Positions 17,059 to 27,736 of a stretch of 64,000 bases of DNA are shown here, piece after piece; position 1 is the stretch's first letter; each line of letters begins with the position of its first letter. A program made the translations under genes and the position numbers. The notes under the pieces are model-generated. The model saw only the letters and a program-made list of their open reading frames with translations, made no database searches and was not told the DNA's origin. The stretch is taken from the NCBI GenBank assembly GCA_900472295.1, contig UCIA01000003.1, positions 308,001 through 372,000 on the forward strand, in the 5' to 3' direction. This stretch comes from Hyphomicrobiales bacterium (GTDB taxonomy: Bacteria > Pseudomonadota > Alphaproteobacteria > Rhizobiales > Rhizobiaceae).

Positions 17059-18371
17059 CCGACATCTCCATGGACACGATGGCGGGTGCTGTCGCGCGTC
17101 CGCGCCGCGACATCGGGCTCAAGGCGCGCTATGCCGCCGAGCGCCGGTTTCGTATCTACGGCGTGATTGCGATCTCGGTCGGCCTGGCATTCCTGGCCAT
17201 CATGCTGATCACCATCGTCTCGAAAGGCTACACCGCCTTCTGGCAGACGACGGTGACGCTGCCGATCACTTTCGACGAGAAAGTGATCGATCCCTCAGGC
17301 AAGCGCGCCACCGATCCGAATGTGCTGGTCAAGGCGAACTATCCCAAGCTTGCCGAAAACGCGCTCGTCGCCAAGCTTGGCATCGATCCCGCCAACAAGC
17401 CGATGATGCTGAAGCTCAAGGGCTTCCTGTCGGAAGGCGCCCGTGTCCAGCTGCGCGATATCGTATCCGCCGATCCGTCGGTGATCGGCACGACGCGCGA
17501 CGTCAACATCCTGGCCGCCGCCAATCTCGACTCGGCCTTCAAGGGCCAGATCGACCTTAGCGTCGATGAGGCGCGCCGCAAGGTGTCCAACCAGCAGATC
17601 GACTGGATGAACAAGCTTAAGGCGGACGGCGTGATGGCCGAGCATTTCAACACCGGCCTGTTCTCCTATGGCGCCTCCAGCCGGCCCGAGACGTCGGGCA
17701 TGGGCGTGGCGATCATCGGTTCGTTCTACATGATGGTGATCGTGCTTCTGCTGGCGCTGCCGATCGGCGTCGCCGCCTCCATCTATCTCGAGGAATTCGC
17801 CAAGAAGAACCGCTTCACCGACTTGATCGAAGTCAACATCAACAATCTGGCGGCGGTGCCGTCGATCGTCTTCGGCCTGCTCGGCCTTGCCGTGTTCATC
17901 AACTTCCTCGGCATGCCGCGCTCGGCTTCCTTTGTCGGCGGCCTGGTGCTGACCTTGATGACGCTGCCGACCATCATCATCGCGACGCGCGCCGCCCTTG
18001 CCGCGGTGCCGCCGTCGATCCGCTCGGCGGCACTTGGGCTCGGCGCCTCCAAGATGCAGATGGTGTTCCACCACATCCTGCCGCTCGCCGCGCCCGGCAT
18101 CCTGACCGGCACCATCATCGGCCTGGCGCGCGCGCTCGGCGAAACCGCGCCGCTGCTCTTGATCGGCATGGTCGCTTTCGTCGCCGATTATCCGACGACG
18201 CCTTTCGATCCGGCGACCGCGCTGCCGGTGCAAATCTACATGTGGGCAAACGAAGCCGAACGCGCTTTTGTCGAGCGTATGTCCGGCGCCATCATCATCC
18301 TGCTGGTCTTCCTCATGGCCATGAACATCACCGCGATCGTGCTTCGGCGCCGGTTCGAGCGGCGCTGGTAG
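17055..18371 (+). CDS. pstA: Phosphate ABC transporter permease PstA
   Basis: The protein has 438 residues. One N-terminal membrane segment is followed by a roughly 170-residue periplasmic domain of the DUF3333 type, absent from E. coli PstA. The permease domain then has [20 protein letters not shown] and the coupling loop [20 protein letters not shown]. The 4-bp overlap with pstC and 17-bp gap to pstB place it inside one operon. It forms the inner-membrane phosphate channel with PstC. Confidence 0.94.
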   Translation: MTDISMDTMAGAVARPRRDIGLKARYAAERRFRIYGVIAISVGLAFLAIMLITIVSKGYTAFWQTTVTLPITFDEKVIDPSGKRATDPNVLVKANYPKLAENALVAKLGIDPANKPMMLKLKGFLSEGARVQLRDIVSADPSVIGTTRDVNILAAANLDSAFKGQIDLSVDEARRKVSNQQIDWMNKLKADGVMAEHFNTGLFSYGASSRPETSGMGVAIIGSFYMMVIVLLLALPIGVAASIYLEEFAKKNRFTDLIEVNINNLAAVPSIVFGLLGLAVFINFLGMPRSASFVGGLVLTLMTLPTIIIATRAALAAVPPSIRSAALGLGASKMQMVFHHILPLAAPGILTGTIIGLARALGETAPLLLIGMVAFVADYPTTPFDPATALPVQIYMWANEAERAFVERMSGAIIILLVFLMAMNITAIVLRRRFERRW

Positions 18372-18388
18372 AAAAAAGGCAATTTGGT

Positions 18389-19213
18389 ATGAACATCATG
18401 ACCGAACAGTCCCTTGAAAACGCAGTGGGCGATAAAATGAACGCCAAGTCGAACGAAGTCATCAAGATGCGCGGCGACAAGGTTGGCGTGTTCTACGGCG
18501 AGAAGCAGGCGTTGTTCGACGTCAATCTCGACGTGCGCCTCAATCAGGTGACGGCGCTGATCGGCCCTTCGGGCTGCGGCAAGTCGACCTTCCTGCGCTG
18601 CCTCAACCGCATGAACGACACCATCGATTCGGCGCGGGTGACCGGCAAGATCACGCTCGACGAGGATGATATCTACGACAAGAACATCGACGTCGTGGAA
18701 CTGCGCGCCCGCGTCGGCATGGTGTTCCAGAAGCCCAATCCGTTCCCGAAGTCGATCTACGAAAACGTCGCCTACGGCCCTCGCATCCACGGCCTGGCCA
18801 AGCGCAAGTCCGACATGGACCAGATCGTCGAATCCAGTCTGAAGAAGGCGGCGATCTGGAACGAGGTCAAGGACCGTCTGCAGGAGCCCGGCACCGGCCT
18901 GTCCGGCGGCCAGCAGCAGCGCCTTTGCATCGCGCGCGCCATCGCCGTGTCGCCGGAGGTGATCCTGATGGATGAGCCCTGCTCGGCGCTCGACCCGATC
19001 GCCACCGCCCGCGTCGAGGAGCTGATCGACGAACTGCGCCAGAACTACACCATCGTCATCGTCACCCATTCGATGCAGCAGGCGGCGCGCGTCTCGCAGC
19101 GCACGGCGATGTTCCATCTCGGCTACCTCGTCGAGGAGGGCGCCACCGACAAGATGTTCACCAACCCCGACGACAAGCGCACCCAGGACTACATTACCGG
19201 CCGCTTCGGCTGA
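18389..19213 (+). CDS. pstB: Phosphate ABC transporter ATP-binding protein PstB
   Basis: The protein has 274 residues from ATG 18389, preceded by an AAAAAAGG element. The in-frame extension back to 18242 runs inside pstA and is rejected; ATG 18398 is an alternative start. Walker A is GPSGCGKST, the ABC signature [14 protein letters not shown] and Walker [14 protein letters not shown], followed by the switch histidine in [11 protein letters not shown]. These match PstB closely, including the CSALDP cysteine typical of the family. It powers PstCA and, with PhoU, sets PhoB signalling. Confidence 0.95.
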   Translation: MNIMTEQSLENAVGDKMNAKSNEVIKMRGDKVGVFYGEKQALFDVNLDVRLNQVTALIGPSGCGKSTFLRCLNRMNDTIDSARVTGKITLDEDDIYDKNIDVVELRARVGMVFQKPNPFPKSIYENVAYGPRIHGLAKRKSDMDQIVESSLKKAAIWNEVKDRLQEPGTGLSGGQQQRLCIARAIAVSPEVILMDEPCSALDPIATARVEELIDELRQNYTIVIVTHSMQQAARVSQRTAMFHLGYLVEEGATDKMFTNPDDKRTQDYITGRFG

Positions 19214-19254
19214 GCCGTCCGGCGGGTGAATTTTCAGGCACGAGGACCAAGATC

Positions 19255-19959
19255 ATGGGTGAACATACCGTCGCCTCCTTCGATGAAGAGCTCGGGCAGA
19301 TCAGCAAGCTGATCCGCGACATGGGCGATCTGGCCGGCTCGATGGTCAGCGGCTCGACCAAGGCGCTGCTCACATCGGACAATGCACTGGCACAGCGTGT
19401 CGTTTCCGACGACGCCATCATGGATGCGCGCCAGCGCGAACTGGACGACCGCGCCATCACGCTGATCGCCAAGCGCCAGCCGATGGCCAACGATCTGCGC
19501 GCCGTGGTCGGCTCGATCCGCATGGCCGGGGACCTCGAGCGCATCGGCGATCTCGCCAAGAACATCGCCAAGCGCGTCGGCACGGTGGGCCTCAGCGTAA
19601 CTCCGCGCGACCTCTCGCATTCCATCGACGCCATGGCGCAACTGGTGCTGATCCAGGTGCAAGGCGTCGTCGAGGAATATGCCGCGGCGGACGCGGCAGC
19701 ACTGGCGCAACTCAGGAATGACGACGAACGTATCGACGTCAAATACACGTCGGTGTTTCGTGAGCTCTTGACCTACATGATGGAAGACCCGCGCAACATC
19801 ACGGCGTGCACGCATCTTTTGTTCTGCGCCAAGAATCTGGAGCGCATCGGCGATCATGTCACCAACATCGCCGAAAATGCGTATTATGTGCTGACCGGCC
19901 AGCAATTGCCCGCCAATCGTCCGAAGCAGGACGAGACGGCGATGGCCACGCCGGCCTGA
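19255..19959 (+). CDS. phoU: Phosphate signalling regulator PhoU
   Basis: The protein has 234 residues, all helical, with the two PhoU repeats. The metal-binding E/DxxxD motifs appear as DLERIGDLAKNIAKR in repeat 1 and NLERIGDHVTNIAE in repeat 2. It links PstSCAB activity to the phosphate two-component system and prevents excess phosphate uptake. It starts 41 bp after pstB with GAGGACC upstream, and phoB follows 16 bp later. Confidence 0.95.
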   Translation: MGEHTVASFDEELGQISKLIRDMGDLAGSMVSGSTKALLTSDNALAQRVVSDDAIMDARQRELDDRAITLIAKRQPMANDLRAVVGSIRMAGDLERIGDLAKNIAKRVGTVGLSVTPRDLSHSIDAMAQLVLIQVQGVVEEYAAADAAALAQLRNDDERIDVKYTSVFRELLTYMMEDPRNITACTHLLFCAKNLERIGDHVTNIAENAYYVLTGQQLPANRPKQDETAMATPA

Positions 19960-19975
19960 TGAAGGTGAGCTGCCG

Positions 19976-20665
19976 ATGATCGCGCCACGCATCATGGTCG
20001 TGGAGGATGAGGAGCCGCTAGGCGTGCTCCTCCGCTACAATCTCGAATCCGAAGGCTATCAGGTCGAAGTGGTGACGCGCGGCGACGAGGCCGAGATCCG
20101 GCTGCAGGAAAATGTGCCGGATCTGCTGGTGCTCGACTGGATGGTGCCGGCTGTGTCCGGCATTGAGCTCTGCCGGCGGCTGCGGATGCGACCCGAGACC
20201 GAGCGGCTGCCGATCATCATGCTGACCGCGCGCGGGGAAGAAAGCGACCGCGTGCGCGGCCTGTCGACCGGCGCCGACGATTATCTGGTCAAGCCGTTCT
20301 CGACGCCGGAGTTCATGGCGCGGGTCAAGGCGCTGCTGCGTCGCGCCAAGCCGGAAGTCCTGTCCAGCGTGCTTAAGGTCGGGGACATCGTGCTTGATCG
20401 CGAGTCCCACCGCGTCTACCGCAAGAAGAGCGAAATTCGGCTCGGGCCAACCGAGTTCCGCCTGCTCGAATTCATGATGCGCCATCCCGGCCGGGTGTTC
20501 TCGCGCAGCCAGCTGCTCGACAATGTCTGGGGCGAGACGATCTATATCGACGAACGCACGGTCGACGTCCATGTCGGCCGGCTGCGCAAGGCAGTCAACA
20601 ATGGCCGTATGCCGGATGTGATCCGTACGATCCGCGGGGCCGGCTACGCGATCAGGGAAGATTAG
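19976..20665 (+). CDS. phoB: Phosphate regulon response regulator PhoB
   Basis: The protein has 229 residues of the OmpR class. The receiver has VVEDEEPL, the phospho-acceptor aspartate in LLVLDWMVPAVSG (about residue 53), the switch TARGEE and the lysine in LVKPF. The winged helix from about residue 130 has GPTEFRLLEFMMRHPGRVFS and the recognition helix TVDVHVGRLRKAV. It would activate the Pho box at 14377 and so its own operon. No phoR gene is present in this window. A hairpin lies just downstream. Confidence 0.95.
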   Translation: MIAPRIMVVEDEEPLGVLLRYNLESEGYQVEVVTRGDEAEIRLQENVPDLLVLDWMVPAVSGIELCRRLRMRPETERLPIIMLTARGEESDRVRGLSTGADDYLVKPFSTPEFMARVKALLRRAKPEVLSSVLKVGDIVLDRESHRVYRKKSEIRLGPTEFRLLEFMMRHPGRVFSRSQLLDNVWGETIYIDERTVDVHVGRLRKAVNNGRMPDVIRTIRGAGYAIRED

Positions 20666-20671
20666 AGTTCG

Positions 20672-20702
20672 GCACGTCGCGCCAGCCTCTCAGGCGACGT
20701 GC
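20672..20702. terminator. Bidirectional hairpin between phoB and the ROK gene
   Basis: The 9-bp stem GCACGTCGC / GCGACGTGC flanks the ROK stop codon and sits 6 bp past phoB, so it can end both convergent transcripts. There is no long T-run. Confidence 0.65.
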
Positions 20703-21925
20703 TTGCCGGATCTGGCCTGAATGCCCGGTGCGAAAATCTCCTGGTCGACGAAGCCGAGCGCGCGCATGGCGCAGCCTTCGCGGATCAGCGGCAGTTCGTT
20801 GGGCTCGGTGTCGAAGGAGATCGACTTCGAGTGCTGGCCGCCGGCGGTCTGGGCAATGGCTTCGCGTAGCGCGGGCTCGATCAGGTCGAAGGCGGCGGCG
20901 CTGACACCGACCATGGCGACGGGGGCGGGATCGATCAGGGCAAACAGGCTGCCGAGGCCGAAGCCGAGCGCCTCGCCGGCCTTGCGATAGGCTTCGCGCT
21001 CCGGGCCGTCAGTCTCTCTGGCGCGCGCGGCAAGCGCGCGCATGTCGGCGTCGCCGACATCGACCGGTTCTGCGTCTTCGCTCATCATGCTCGCATTGCG
21101 CCAGATAGCGTAATTGCCGGCATAGGCCTCGACGCAGCCGCGCCGGCCGCAGCGGCAGAGCGCACCGCCGGGACGGTGGATCATGTGGCCGAACTCGCCG
21201 CCCGAGGAATGGGTGCCGGTGAACAATTCGCCCTTCAGCACCAGGCCCATGCCGATGCCGTGCGACAAGAGGATGGCGATGAAGTCGTCGCGGTAGCGCT
21301 CGGGCTGGCGCCATTGCAGCGCTACCGCCATCATGTTGCAGTCGTTTTCCATGGTGGCCGGAATGCCGAACTCGGCTTCCAGTATGTCGGCGAAGGCAAT
21401 GTCGGTCAGCGGCGTGATCGGCGACCACAGCATGGCGCGGGCTTGAGAATCGGTGATGCCCTGGATGCCCATGGCAATGCGGGCGATGCTCTGGACATCG
21501 AGGTCTGGGTCCTCGAGCCGGCGCCGCACGATTGCCGTGCATTCGCCGATCAGTTCGTCACGCGGCATGGTCAGCGTATCCAGCCGGCGCTGCTCTTCTG
21601 CAACCACCTGGCCGGCATAGTCGATGACGGCGACGGAGAGGAAGTTGAGTGACAGCACGACGGTCATCACCGCCGCCGCTTCCGGGTTGAGGCCAAGGCC
21701 GACCTGCGGCCGGCCGCGCTTCAGCGCACCGGTTTCGCCCGGCTTGCTCTCGGCCAGGATGCCTTCCGCAATCAAATCAGACGAGATCGCCGATATGGTC
21801 GAATGGCTGAGACCGGTGGTCGCCGCGATCTCGGTCCGCGACGGTTGGCCGGCCCGGCGCACGGCCGAAATCACCATCGCACGGTTGCGACGGCGCAGAT
21901 CGTCGTGGCGGATTCCAACCGACAT
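20690..21925 (-). CDS. ROK-family transcriptional repressor, XylR-type
   Basis: The protein has 411 residues. An N-terminal winged HTH covers about residues 10-70 ([20 protein letters not shown]). A ROK sugar-kinase-like domain follows with [11 protein letters not shown] and the zinc-binding cysteines of [17 protein letters not shown] repressors bind an operator until a sugar or sugar-phosphate is sensed. It is divergent from xylF, and palindromic operators lie between them. That arrangement supports a role as repressor of xylose-type uptake; the ligand itself is inferred from the neighbours. Confidence 0.88.
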   Translation of the reverse strand: MSVGIRHDDLRRRNRAMVISAVRRAGQPSRTEIAATTGLSHSTISAISSDLIAEGILAESKPGETGALKRGRPQVGLGLNPEAAAVMTVVLSLNFLSVAVIDYAGQVVAEEQRRLDTLTMPRDELIGECTAIVRRRLEDPDLDVQSIARIAMGIQGITDSQARAMLWSPITPLTDIAFADILEAEFGIPATMENDCNMMAVALQWRQPERYRDDFIAILLSHGIGMGLVLKGELFTGTHSSGGEFGHMIHRPGGALCRCGRRGCVEAYAGNYAIWRNASMMSEDAEPVDVGDADMRALAARARETDGPEREAYRKAGEALGFGLGSLFALIDPAPVAMVGVSAAAFDLIEPALREAIAQTAGGQHSKSISFDTEPNELPLIREGCAMRALGFVDQEIFAPGIQARSGKHVA

Positions 21926-22021
21926 GTTTTTGTTTCCTCCCGGTCTCCTCGTGCCTCATGATAGTGAAGGCAACCGGCGCTACCAGCCAAATATTGGCAG
22001 AAGCCGGCCGCGCTGTCATTG

Positions 22022-22044
22022 TTTATTGCGAGTCTCGAAAAAAT
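22022..22044. promoter_or_regulatory. Imperfect operator half of the ROK/xyl control region
   Basis: The sequence around GCGAGTCTCGAAAAAAT repeats the core GAG-N-CTCGAAAAAA of the perfect palindrome at 22105-22129, with a degenerate left arm. Its centre (22033) is 84 bp from the second centre (22117), about eight helical turns. Confidence 0.6.
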
Positions 22045-22104
22045 TCGCTGAGGCCATCAGATTCCATCAGAATGGATGTTGACAGCGCCTCACCGTTGGA
22101 CCAG

Positions 22105-22129
22105 TATTTTTTCGAGGCTCGAAAAAATA
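22105..22129. promoter_or_regulatory. Perfect 25-bp palindromic operator upstream of xylF
   Basis: Arms TATTTTTTCGAG and CTCGAAAAAATA are exact reverse complements around a single central G. It lies 66 bp before the xylF start in the ROK/xylF divergent region and is the best candidate binding site for the ROK repressor. Confidence 0.8.
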
Positions 22130-22194
22130 GAGCCTCTGTGTGCCGGCCTTCGGGCCAGTTTTGTCGCGCCGCGCGCGGCGCAGGGAGGATTATC

Positions 22195-23235
22195 ATGAAC
22201 AGATTTGCAGCCGCCATGCTGGCGGGTGTCGCCATGTCGCTGACGCTGGTATCGGTCGCGCAGGCGAAGGACAAGGTCATTGGCGTCTCGTGGTCGAACT
22301 TCCAGGAAGAGCGCTGGAAGACCGACGAAGCGGCGATGAAGGCGGCGATCGAGGCTGCCGGCGACAAGTACATTTCCGCCGACGCGCAGTCCAATCCCGG
22401 CAAGCAGCTGACCGACGTCGAGAGCCTGATCTCGCAGGGCGCCAACGCGCTGATCATCCTGGCGCAAGACGCCTCGGCCATCGGCCCGGCGGTGCAGAAG
22501 GCACTGGACGAAGGCATTCCGGTCGTCGGCTATGACCGCCTGATCGAGAACAAGGACGTCTTCTACCTGACCTTCGACAACAAGGAAGTCGGCCGCCTGC
22601 AGGCGCGCGAAGTGTTCAAGGCCAAGCCCGAAGGCAACTATGTCTTCATCAAGGGTTCGGGCTCCGATCCGAATGCCGATTTCCTGTTCTCGGGCTCGAT
22701 GGAAGTGCTCAAGGAAGCCATCGATTCCGGCAAGGTCAAGAATGTCGGCGAGGCCTATACCGATGGTTGGCTGCCGGCCAACGCCCAGAAGAACATGGAA
22801 CAGTTCCTGACCGCCAACGACAACAAGGTCGATGCGGTGGTCGCGGCCAATGACGGCACCGCCGGCGGTGTTGTCGCGGCGCTGACGGCGCAAGGTCTGG
22901 CCGGGACCGTTCCGGTCTCGGGTCAGGACGGCGACCATGCCGCTCTCAACCGCATCGCGCTCGGCACGCAGACCGTGTCGGTGTGGAAGGATGCGCGCGA
23001 ACTCGGCAAGAACGCCGCCGAGATCGCCTCGCAGCTCGCCGACGGCAAGAAGACGGGTGACATCGCCGGCGCCAAGGACTTCACCACGCCTGGCGGCAAC
23101 ACCGTCAAGTCGCTGTTCCTGACCCCGGTGGCGATCACCAAGGACAATCTCAACGTCGTCATCGACGCCGGCTGGATCAAGAAGGAAGAAGTCTGCACGG
23201 GCGTCGCCGCCGGCAGCGTCGCGGCCTGCAACTGA
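22195..23235 (+). CDS. xylF: D-xylose-type ABC transporter substrate-binding protein
   Basis: The protein has 346 residues from ATG 22195, behind GGGAGGAT. A further in-frame upstream stretch crosses both operators and is excluded. The signal peptide ends SVAQAKD. The sugar-binding fold has [39 protein letters not shown] and [18 protein letters not shown], matching XylF-like receptors. It delivers pentose to XylH/XylG. A terminator-like hairpin follows, 24 bp after the stop, which probably tunes the receptor to permease ratio. Xylose as the ligand rests on family likeness; no xylA/xylB is in view. Confidence 0.9.
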   Translation: MNRFAAAMLAGVAMSLTLVSVAQAKDKVIGVSWSNFQEERWKTDEAAMKAAIEAAGDKYISADAQSNPGKQLTDVESLISQGANALIILAQDASAIGPAVQKALDEGIPVVGYDRLIENKDVFYLTFDNKEVGRLQAREVFKAKPEGNYVFIKGSGSDPNADFLFSGSMEVLKEAIDSGKVKNVGEAYTDGWLPANAQKNMEQFLTANDNKVDAVVAANDGTAGGVVAALTAQGLAGTVPVSGQDGDHAALNRIALGTQTVSVWKDARELGKNAAEIASQLADGKKTGDIAGAKDFTTPGGNTVKSLFLTPVAITKDNLNVVIDAGWIKKEEVCTGVAAGSVAACN

Positions 23236-23259
23236 TCTCGACGGCTTGAAGAAATGAGA

Positions 23260-23287
23260 CGCCGCGGCTGTCAGGCCGCGGCGTTTT
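23260..23287 (+). terminator. Terminator/attenuator between xylF and xylH
   Basis: The perfect 9-bp stem CGCCGCGGC / GCCGCGGCG with loop TGTCAG is followed by TTTT. Confidence 0.85.
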
Positions 23288-23378
23288 CTCAACAAGAATT
23301 GTGTTTCCGCCATAGGCGGCAAACTTCTAGGCTGAATTCCGGCATCCGCGTCAGACGGCAAGCCGCTGGGAGGACATC

Positions 23379-24731
23379 ATGACCGACACGACCTCAAATC
23401 CGCAGGCCGATACGGCACGAGCGTCGGAACTTGGCGCGGTCGCGCGGTTCCTGAAAGCGACCGAGATCGACACGCGCATGCTCGGCATGATCGGCGCGCT
23501 GCTGCTGATCTGGATCGGCCTGCATGTGATTTCCAGCGCCCGCCTCGGCGTCAATCCGTTCGATTTCGACAGCCGCACCTTCCTGACCCCGCGCAACCTC
23601 TGGAACCTGTCGGTGCAGACATCCGCCGTCGCCATCATGGCTTCGGGCATGGTCCTGGTCATCGTCATGCGCAACATCGACCTTTCCGTCGGTTCGGCAG
23701 AAGGCCTGATCGGCATGGTGATGGGCTTTGCCCAGGTGCATTTCCTGGTGCGCTTTGTCGGGCTTGAACTCGGCAACCCCTGGATCTGGGTTCTGGCGCT
23801 GGTCATCGGCCTGGCGCTCGGCCTTTTGATCGGCGCCTTCCAGGGCTTCGTCATCGCCTATCTCGAAGTGCCAGCCTTCATCGTCACGCTGGGAGGCCTG
23901 CTGGTTTGGCGAGGTGCTGCCTGGTGGGTCACCTCAGGCCAGACCGTGGCGCCGCTCGACCCCACATTCCAGCTGATGGGCGGCGGTCCGGCCGGATCGA
24001 TCGGCGCGACCTGGAGCTGGGTAGTCGGCATCGTCGCCTGCCTTGGGGTGGTGTTCGCGCTGTTCAACGGGCGGGTGCAGCGCAAGCGCTTTCGTTTTCC
24101 GCTGCGGCCGGTCTGGGCCGAGACGCTGCTTGGCGTGGTCACCTGCGGTGTCATCATGGGCGCGGTGTGGCTGGCCAATTCCTATCCGTGGCCGATCGGC
24201 ATCGTGAACCGGTACGCGGCCGCCAACAACATAACCGTGCCCGAAGGCGGCCTGTTCATCGCCCACGGCATTGCCATCCCGGTGCTGATGGCGATCGCGG
24301 TCGGGCTGATCATGACCTTCATCACCAACCGGACGCGTTTCGGCCGCTATGTCTTTGCCATCGGCGGCAATCCGGAGGCCGCCAATCTCGCCGGCATCAA
24401 CACGCGCTGGATCACCATGAAGGTGTTCATGATCATGGGCGTGCTGGCCACGATCGCAGCCGCCATCTCGTCGGCCCGGCAGAATTCGTCGACCAATGTG
24501 CTGGGCACGCTGGACGAGCTCTTGGTCATCGCCGCCGCCGTCATCGGCGGCACCTCGCTCGCCGGCGGTTCGGGTACCATCATCGGCGCCATGCTCGGCG
24601 CGCTTTTGATGCAGTCGCTGCAGTCCGGCATGGTGCTGCTCGGCGTCGACTCGCCGTTGCAGAGCATCGTCGTCGGCGCCGTTCTGGTCATCGCGGTGTG
24701 GCTCGACACCGTCTATCGCAAGCGGGTTTAG
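23379..24731 (+). CDS. xylH: Sugar ABC transporter permease XylH
   Basis: The protein has 450 residues with about ten or more membrane segments. The N-terminal half contains the family motif VIVMRNIDLSVGSAEGL, and the C-terminal half has GGNPEAANLAGIN and AAAVIGGTSLAGGSGTIIGAM, all typical of BPD_transp_2 sugar permeases. The length and long central loop fit XylH rather than RbsC (about 320). GGGAGGACATC precedes the ATG. xylG follows by 15 bp. Confidence 0.92.
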   Translation: MTDTTSNPQADTARASELGAVARFLKATEIDTRMLGMIGALLLIWIGLHVISSARLGVNPFDFDSRTFLTPRNLWNLSVQTSAVAIMASGMVLVIVMRNIDLSVGSAEGLIGMVMGFAQVHFLVRFVGLELGNPWIWVLALVIGLALGLLIGAFQGFVIAYLEVPAFIVTLGGLLVWRGAAWWVTSGQTVAPLDPTFQLMGGGPAGSIGATWSWVVGIVACLGVVFALFNGRVQRKRFRFPLRPVWAETLLGVVTCGVIMGAVWLANSYPWPIGIVNRYAAANNITVPEGGLFIAHGIAIPVLMAIAVGLIMTFITNRTRFGRYVFAIGGNPEAANLAGINTRWITMKVFMIMGVLATIAAAISSARQNSSTNVLGTLDELLVIAAAVIGGTSLAGGSGTIIGAMLGALLMQSLQSGMVLLGVDSPLQSIVVGAVLVIAVWLDTVYRKRV

Positions 24732-24746
24732 GGAGGAGATACGATC

Positions 24747-25556
<810 letters not shown>

Positions 25557-25669
25557 GACGCGCTGCCTCCGGCTGACCGCGATCTCGTCTGAACCTTCCC
25601 GATTTGGTAAGTCGGCTAAATATCTGGAGCTTGATGTGCCAGCCGTCATGATGGTTTGGCCGCGCCATT

Positions 25670-27370
25670 GTGTTGCCGCAGCGACTTGCCCATAAAGGTT
25701 CCCGAACCGTTCATGGGCCTGCGTTGAAGAAGTTTTTCCCGATCCTTGCCTTCATTGCCGTCGCGCTGATCAGCCTGACGATGGCGGGCTTTGCCTATTT
25801 CGCCACCCAGGAGGCGGCGCGGATCAAATTCGAGGCGACGGCGGACGATGCGCTCAACCGCATCGAAAGCCGCATCGACCTGCATTTGTCGCTGCTGCGC
25901 TCGACGCAGGCGCTGTTCGACGCCCGCAACGGCGAGATTTCGCAAAACGAATTCAAGGCGTTCTTCAGCGCGCTCGATGTCGACACCAATTTTGCTGGCC
26001 TGCGCGGCATCGGATATCTCAGGCTGGCCAAAGCCGGCGATGAAGCGGCGGTCGAGCGTGACATGCTGCGCGACCGAGGCACCGCCCGCACCGTCTATCC
26101 CGACACAACACAGCCATGGCGCACGCCCGTCGTGCTGTTCGAGCCGCTCGATCCGTCCAACGAATCGACCATAGGCTACGACATGTTCACCGAACCGGTG
26201 CGGCGCGAAGCGATCGAAAAGGCGATCGCCGATGATGCGCAGCATGCGAGCGGTCTGGTCCAGCTCGGCCAGGGCACGGGTGCTGCGCAAACCTTTACCG
26301 GGTTCCTGGTGTTCGTCAGGCTTAATGTCGAAACCGCACCGGATGGCATCAACGCGTCCAGATCGTCGACGACGGGGTTACTCTATGCTGCCTTCCGCGC
26401 CCGAGACCTGTTCCAGACCGCGCTCAGCCGCACGCCGTTGCTGCCGGTCAACACCGAGGTCTATGACGGCAAGGCGGACGCCGACAATCTTCTGTTCCAG
26501 TCGGAAACACCGCCGGTTGCGAGCTTCGGCGACAGGCTGTTGGTGACGCGCAAGATCATCGTCGCCGGCCGGCCGTGGACGGTCCTGTTTCGGCCGACAA
26601 GCGCCTTCTCGCAGCCATCCTCGCGCGCCATTCCGGTGATGCTCGGCCTGTTCGGCCTGCTTCTGGCCGGCGCCATCGCCTTGGTGGCGCGTTACCAGGA
26701 GCGCGCCTATGACGCGAAGTCGCTGTTGCACGAAACGACGGAAAAAAGCCTGCTCGAAAAGGACCTGATGCTGCAGGAGATGAAGCATCGCATCAAGAAT
26801 TCGATCACGCGGGTGCTGGCGATCGCGCGCCAGACGGCAGCGCATGCCACCGACGTGAAGGAGTTTTCGTCCTCTTTCTCGGCGCGCCTTCAGGCGATGG
26901 CGGCGTCCCAGGACATGCTGACGCGCTCGCGCTGGCAGAAAGCCGACCTCGGCGACTTGCTGCGCATCGAGCTTGGCCAGGTGTTTGGCAAGGAGCTTCC
27001 GGAAGGAATATTGTCTGGGCCCCAGGTGCTGCTCGACGAGACAACGACGCAGGCGCTTGGCCTCACCTTCCACGAACTGGCGACGAATGCGTTGAAATAT
27101 GGCGAGGCCGGCAATTCGGTGGGCGCGCTGAAGGTCGACTGGTTTTTCGAGGGGCGCGGGGCCAACAGGATGCTGGTTCTGAACTGGCGCGAGGCCGGGC
27201 AGAAGCAACTCGAAGCGCCGGCCAAGACCGGCTTCGGCACCAAGCTGATCGACCTCAATGTCACGCGCGAACTGGGCGGTACGATCGTCAGAGATTTTCG
27301 CGCCGACGGACTAACGGTGGAAATCCGCATTCCGCCACGGGCAGCGGATAGACAAACGGAGACCGGCTAA
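25670..27370 (+). CDS. CHASE-domain sensor kinase of the HWE/HisKA_2 family
   Basis: The protein has up to 566 residues. The start is uncertain: GTG 25670 gives the longest form, and TTG 25724 (LKKFFPILAF) is possible; neither has a strong ribosome-binding site. A membrane segment (about 22-45) and a periplasmic CHASE sensor (about 60-290, FAGLRGIGYLRL) precede a second membrane segment (about 318-340). The kinase part has the phospho-acceptor in EMKHRIKNS, the N-box FHELATNALKYGEAG and GFGTKLIDLNV, marking the HWE/HisKA_2 class. Such kinases feed PhyR-type stress responses; its nearness to phyR (30 kb mark) makes that plausible. Its stop codon sits in the loop of the terminator hairpin. Confidence 0.9.
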   Translation: MLPQRLAHKGSRTVHGPALKKFFPILAFIAVALISLTMAGFAYFATQEAARIKFEATADDALNRIESRIDLHLSLLRSTQALFDARNGEISQNEFKAFFSALDVDTNFAGLRGIGYLRLAKAGDEAAVERDMLRDRGTARTVYPDTTQPWRTPVVLFEPLDPSNESTIGYDMFTEPVRREAIEKAIADDAQHASGLVQLGQGTGAAQTFTGFLVFVRLNVETAPDGINASRSSTTGLLYAAFRARDLFQTALSRTPLLPVNTEVYDGKADADNLLFQSETPPVASFGDRLLVTRKIIVAGRPWTVLFRPTSAFSQPSSRAIPVMLGLFGLLLAGAIALVARYQERAYDAKSLLHETTEKSLLEKDLMLQEMKHRIKNSITRVLAIARQTAAHATDVKEFSSSFSARLQAMAASQDMLTRSRWQKADLGDLLRIELGQVFGKELPEGILSGPQVLLDETTTQALGLTFHELATNALKYGEAGNSVGALKVDWFFEGRGANRMLVLNWREAGQKQLEAPAKTGFGTKLIDLNVTRELGGTIVRDFRADGLTVEIRIPPRAADRQTETG

Positions 27371-27388
27371 CCGGTCTCCGTCTTGATT
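27356..27388 (+). terminator. Terminator embracing the stop codon of the CHASE kinase
   Basis: The perfect 11-bp stem ACGGAGACCGG / CCGGTCTCCGT encloses the loop CTAA, which contains the TAA stop. A T-rich tail follows. Confidence 0.8.
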
Positions 27389-27410
27389 GTTTGACGCTTT
27401 TCGAAGCGGA

Positions 27411-27653
27411 TCAGCAGCGAGCGGTGTAGAGCCGGCCACGATTGTCGCGATACTGGCAATAGCCATTGCGCAGGTTGCGCACCAGCAGACCGGAACCGGC
27501 ACCAACGGCTGCGCCGATGAGCGCACCCTTGCCGCCGCCAATCAGGCCACCGGCCACGGCGCCGACACCGGCGCCAACGCCGACGTCCTGTTCGGTCGTG
27601 CTGCAACCGCTGACCGCAACCACGGCAACCATGGCAATAATCAATTTCCGCAT
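27411..27653 (-). CDS. Glycine-zipper lipoprotein (17 kDa antigen-like)
   Basis: The protein has 80 residues from ATG 27653, behind GAGGAGAG. It has a lipoprotein signal MRKLIIAMVAVVAVSGC. The mature part is a glycine zipper, VGVGAGVGAVAGGLIGGG followed by KGALIGAAVGAGSG, and it ends YCQYRDNRGRLYTARC. Glycine-zipper lipoproteins of this kind sit in the outer membrane and are frequent in stress regulons, although no EcfG-type promoter was seen upstream here. It converges on the CHASE kinase. Confidence 0.85.
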   Translation of the reverse strand: MRKLIIAMVAVVAVSGCSTTEQDVGVGAGVGAVAGGLIGGGKGALIGAAVGAGSGLLVRNLRNGYCQYRDNRGRLYTARC

Positions 27654-27736
27654 AGAGTCTCTCCTCACTTTTGTCCTCACTTTAATAAGCTCCAGCAGCC
27701 ATTTAGCATGAAATGGCGGCCTTTGCCCGCTCGATC

